Below the pieces are notes generated by a model. That model did not search any database, had not been told where the DNA came from, and worked only from the letters and a program-made list of their open reading frames with translations. Position numbers and translations under genes: made by a program. This document shows, in pieces, positions 4,454 to 5,852 of a DNA stretch of 5,852 nucleotides. Positions within the stretch are counted from its first letter, which is position 1. The number at the start of each line of letters is the position of its first letter. Origin of the DNA: Methanomicrobiales archaeon (lineage in GTDB: Archaea > Halobacteriota > Methanomicrobia > Methanomicrobiales > Methanoculleaceae); NCBI GenBank assembly GCA_012797575.1, contig JAAZOW010000291.1, forward strand, positions 1 to 5,852, written 5' to 3'.

Positions 4454-5284
4454 ATGAAGTACGTCACGAAGGTCGACGGCAGCCTTCAACGATTTGACCG
4501 GAGGAAGGTGCGGCGGACGCTCCGGAACATGGGCCTTGAGGACGATGATGCTGACCGGATCGCTATGGAGATCGAGGAGGCGGTGGAGGATGGGGTGAAG
4601 ACGACCACGGTCCTCCGGATGATCCGGACCCGGGCGAGCGCCGTCCGCCCCGCCGTCGCGCACCGGACCAATCTCAGGAGAGCCCTCTCCCTCATCCGTC
4701 CGAAACCCGATTTCGAGGAGTTCGTGCGGATCCTCCTCCGGGAGCACGGCTACCAGGTGGAGGCCGGGTGCATCCTTGCCGGTCTCTGCGGGGAGCATGA
4801 GGTGGATGCCATCGCCCAAAAAGACGGCGTGATCTCGTTTGTTGAGGTGAAGCACCATCGGAGCTACCACCGGATGACCGGGCTTGACGAAGGGCGGATC
4901 GCCCGGGCGATCGTCGAGGACCTCCAGGAGGGGTTCGTATCCGGGCGGTGCGCTGTCTCGATCGACGATGCCCTGATCGTCTGCAACACCAAACTCTCGG
5001 ACCATGCGAAACGCTATGCGACCTGCCGTGGGATCGGGCACATCGGGTGGGATCATCCGGAGGAGCAGAACCTCAAGATGATGATCCAGAAGACGCAGTC
5101 CTACCCGGTCACCATCGTCTCGGGGGTGAAGCCTCCGGTCGTCACACGGCTGGCCGCGGCAGGGATCTTCATGGCAAAGCAGGTCGCCTACGGTGATGCC
5201 ACGACCATATCGCGCATTGCAGGTATCCCCCTCCGGGAGGTGCTGCTGATCGCCGGGCGTGCGCGTGCCATCCTTGAACCGTAG
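4454..5284 (+). CDS. ATP-cone and Mrr-like PD-(D/E)XK endonuclease fusion protein
   Basis: This 276-residue protein has three parts. Residues 1 to about 83 form an ATP-cone, opening MKYVTKVDGSLQRFDRRKV. This nucleotide-binding fold is known from ribonucleotide reductases and NrdR, where it senses ATP/dATP. Residues about 87-205 form a restriction-endonuclease-like core of the Mrr type: FEEFVRILLREHGY with an acidic residue on the first helix, then EVDAIA with D118, then SFVEVKHH with E131 and K133. That gives an apparently complete D...E-x-K metal site. LIVCNTKLSDHAKRYA and GHIGWD follow, as usual for this family. The C-terminal part (about 228-273) resembles helix-hairpin-helix DNA-binding repeats. 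A nucleotide-controlled DNA nuclease is inferred. Proteins of this architecture are annotated in methanogens but have no established role. There is no methylase beside it, so it is not a classical restriction system. The ATG at 4454 begins the ATP-cone exactly; an ATG at 4406 adds only unrelated residues. Confidence 0.85.
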   Translation: MKYVTKVDGSLQRFDRRKVRRTLRNMGLEDDDADRIAMEIEEAVEDGVKTTTVLRMIRTRASAVRPAVAHRTNLRRALSLIRPKPDFEEFVRILLREHGYQVEAGCILAGLCGEHEVDAIAQKDGVISFVEVKHHRSYHRMTGLDEGRIARAIVEDLQEGFVSGRCAVSIDDALIVCNTKLSDHAKRYATCRGIGHIGWDHPEEQNLKMMIQKTQSYPVTIVSGVKPPVVTRLAAAGIFMAKQVAYGDATTISRIAGIPLREVLLIAGRARAILEP

Positions 5285-5287
5285 CGA

Positions 5288-5852
5288 TCAGGCTGACGCG
5301 CCCATGATCTGGAGCTGCTCCTCGGTCGGGTTGATCAGGACGATCTCGGGCCGACAGTTGAACCGGAGGTCAACGTCGGCGAGGCTTGCGCTACAGATGC
5401 CCCGGGAGATGTAGGTCGGCGTCCCGTCAGCGTCGAACATCCCGGCAAGCTCGATGATGCCGTGATCGTTCAGCTGGTCGATGATCGGGAAGAGGAACTG
5501 GCCGCCGTGGGTGTGGCCGGCGAGGATGAGGTCGGCATCCCAGTCTGCCCTGCAGGAGGGTTCGTGGATGAGGTAGACGGTGAATGCGTCGGTCTCCGGG
5601 ACGTCGGGTGGGTCTGCCATACCGGCCCATCCGTCGTCGACACCGACGATGACGATCTCCGTGCCGCCGGCGGAGGTCTGGATGTAGTCGTTTCTGAGAA
5701 CGTGCACGCCACCCTCCTCGAGCGCCTCGGTGAGCTCGTCGGCGAACGCGGTATCGGTGGATTCGCTCTTCAGGGCGGAGAGATCGTACCCCTCGACGGT
5801 GGTGTTTGCGGATGTGTATGTGGCAAACATCCTCTCAAGGCCGGTCAGGGCA
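5288..5852 (-). CDS. Metallophosphoesterase, C-terminal part, with altered GNHD motif
   Basis: About 187 residues of a calcineurin-like phosphoesterase are visible; the start and the first metal-binding motifs (DxH, GDxxD) lie beyond the right edge. ALEEGGVHVLRND, then IVIVGVDDGW, LIHEP with the metal-ligand His, LILAGHTHGGQ (5498-5518 for GHTHGGQ) and the closing ISRGIC...RFNCRPEIVLI are typical of the YkuE/YaeI-like branch. Members often act on lipid or nucleotide phosphate esters at or near the membrane; the substrate here is unknown. The expected GNH(D/E) motif after LERMFATYTS is replaced by ANTT (5798-5809). The invariant His that acts in catalysis is thus missing, although the later ligands are kept. 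No frame at this point restores GNHD, so a simple frameshift is unlikely. The gene is otherwise open, with normal codon use. Its stop lies 3 nt from that of the convergent nuclease gene. Confidence 0.85.
   Translation of the reverse strand, partial: ALTGLERMFATYTSANTTVEGYDLSALKSESTDTAFADELTEALEEGGVHVLRNDYIQTSAGGTEIVIVGVDDGWAGMADPPDVPETDAFTVYLIHEPSCRADWDADLILAGHTHGGQFLFPIIDQLNDHGIIELAGMFDADGTPTYISRGICSASLADVDLRFNCRPEIVLINPTEEQLQIMGASA

Overview
The window looks like chromosomal DNA from a moderately GC-rich methanogenic archaeon, most likely of the Methanomicrobiales (Methanoculleus-like). This is inferred, not proven. It rests on archaeal TATA-like boxes about 25 nt upstream of several start codons, a secreted DUF2341 protein, a BofA-family membrane protein, a fused ATP-cone/Mrr-like nuclease and a stand-alone ketopantoate reductase. 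No tRNA, rRNA, CRISPR array, transposase or integrase was seen.

Layout, left to right. The 3' end of an unidentified plus-strand gene (1-108) is followed at once by a hairpin/T-tract terminator. Next come a small DUF1294 membrane protein (302-577) and a basic protein that reads as a degenerate RNase III fold (626-1324). The latter meets, tail to tail, a minus-strand gene for a secreted DUF2341/LamG-like protein (1327-2346). The 390-nt gap 2347-2736 carries the promoter of that gene, a run of potential hairpins, and the promoter of a BofA-family membrane protein (2737-3012). A 59-residue orphan protein (3216-3395) follows. It converges with ketopantoate reductase panE on the minus strand (3401-4345). 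panE diverges from an ATP-cone/PD-(D/E)XK nuclease fusion (4454-5284). That gene converges with a metallophosphoesterase running off the right edge (5288-5852).

The genes do not form one obvious pathway. panE belongs to coenzyme A synthesis and the others are membrane, secreted or nucleic-acid-related proteins of unknown role. Architecture is the stronger theme. All three convergent pairs are separated by only 2, 5 and 3 nt. Three genes end in a UGA stop fused to a GGGG...CCCC hairpin. Several plus-strand genes lack a Shine-Dalgarno sequence but have a TATA-like box at the spacing expected for leaderless mRNA.

The points most worth a second look are two enzyme-family proteins that seem to have lost catalytic residues (the RNase III-like protein and the metallophosphoesterase) and the hairpin-rich gap at 2455-2668. 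I do not see a clear new multi-gene system.
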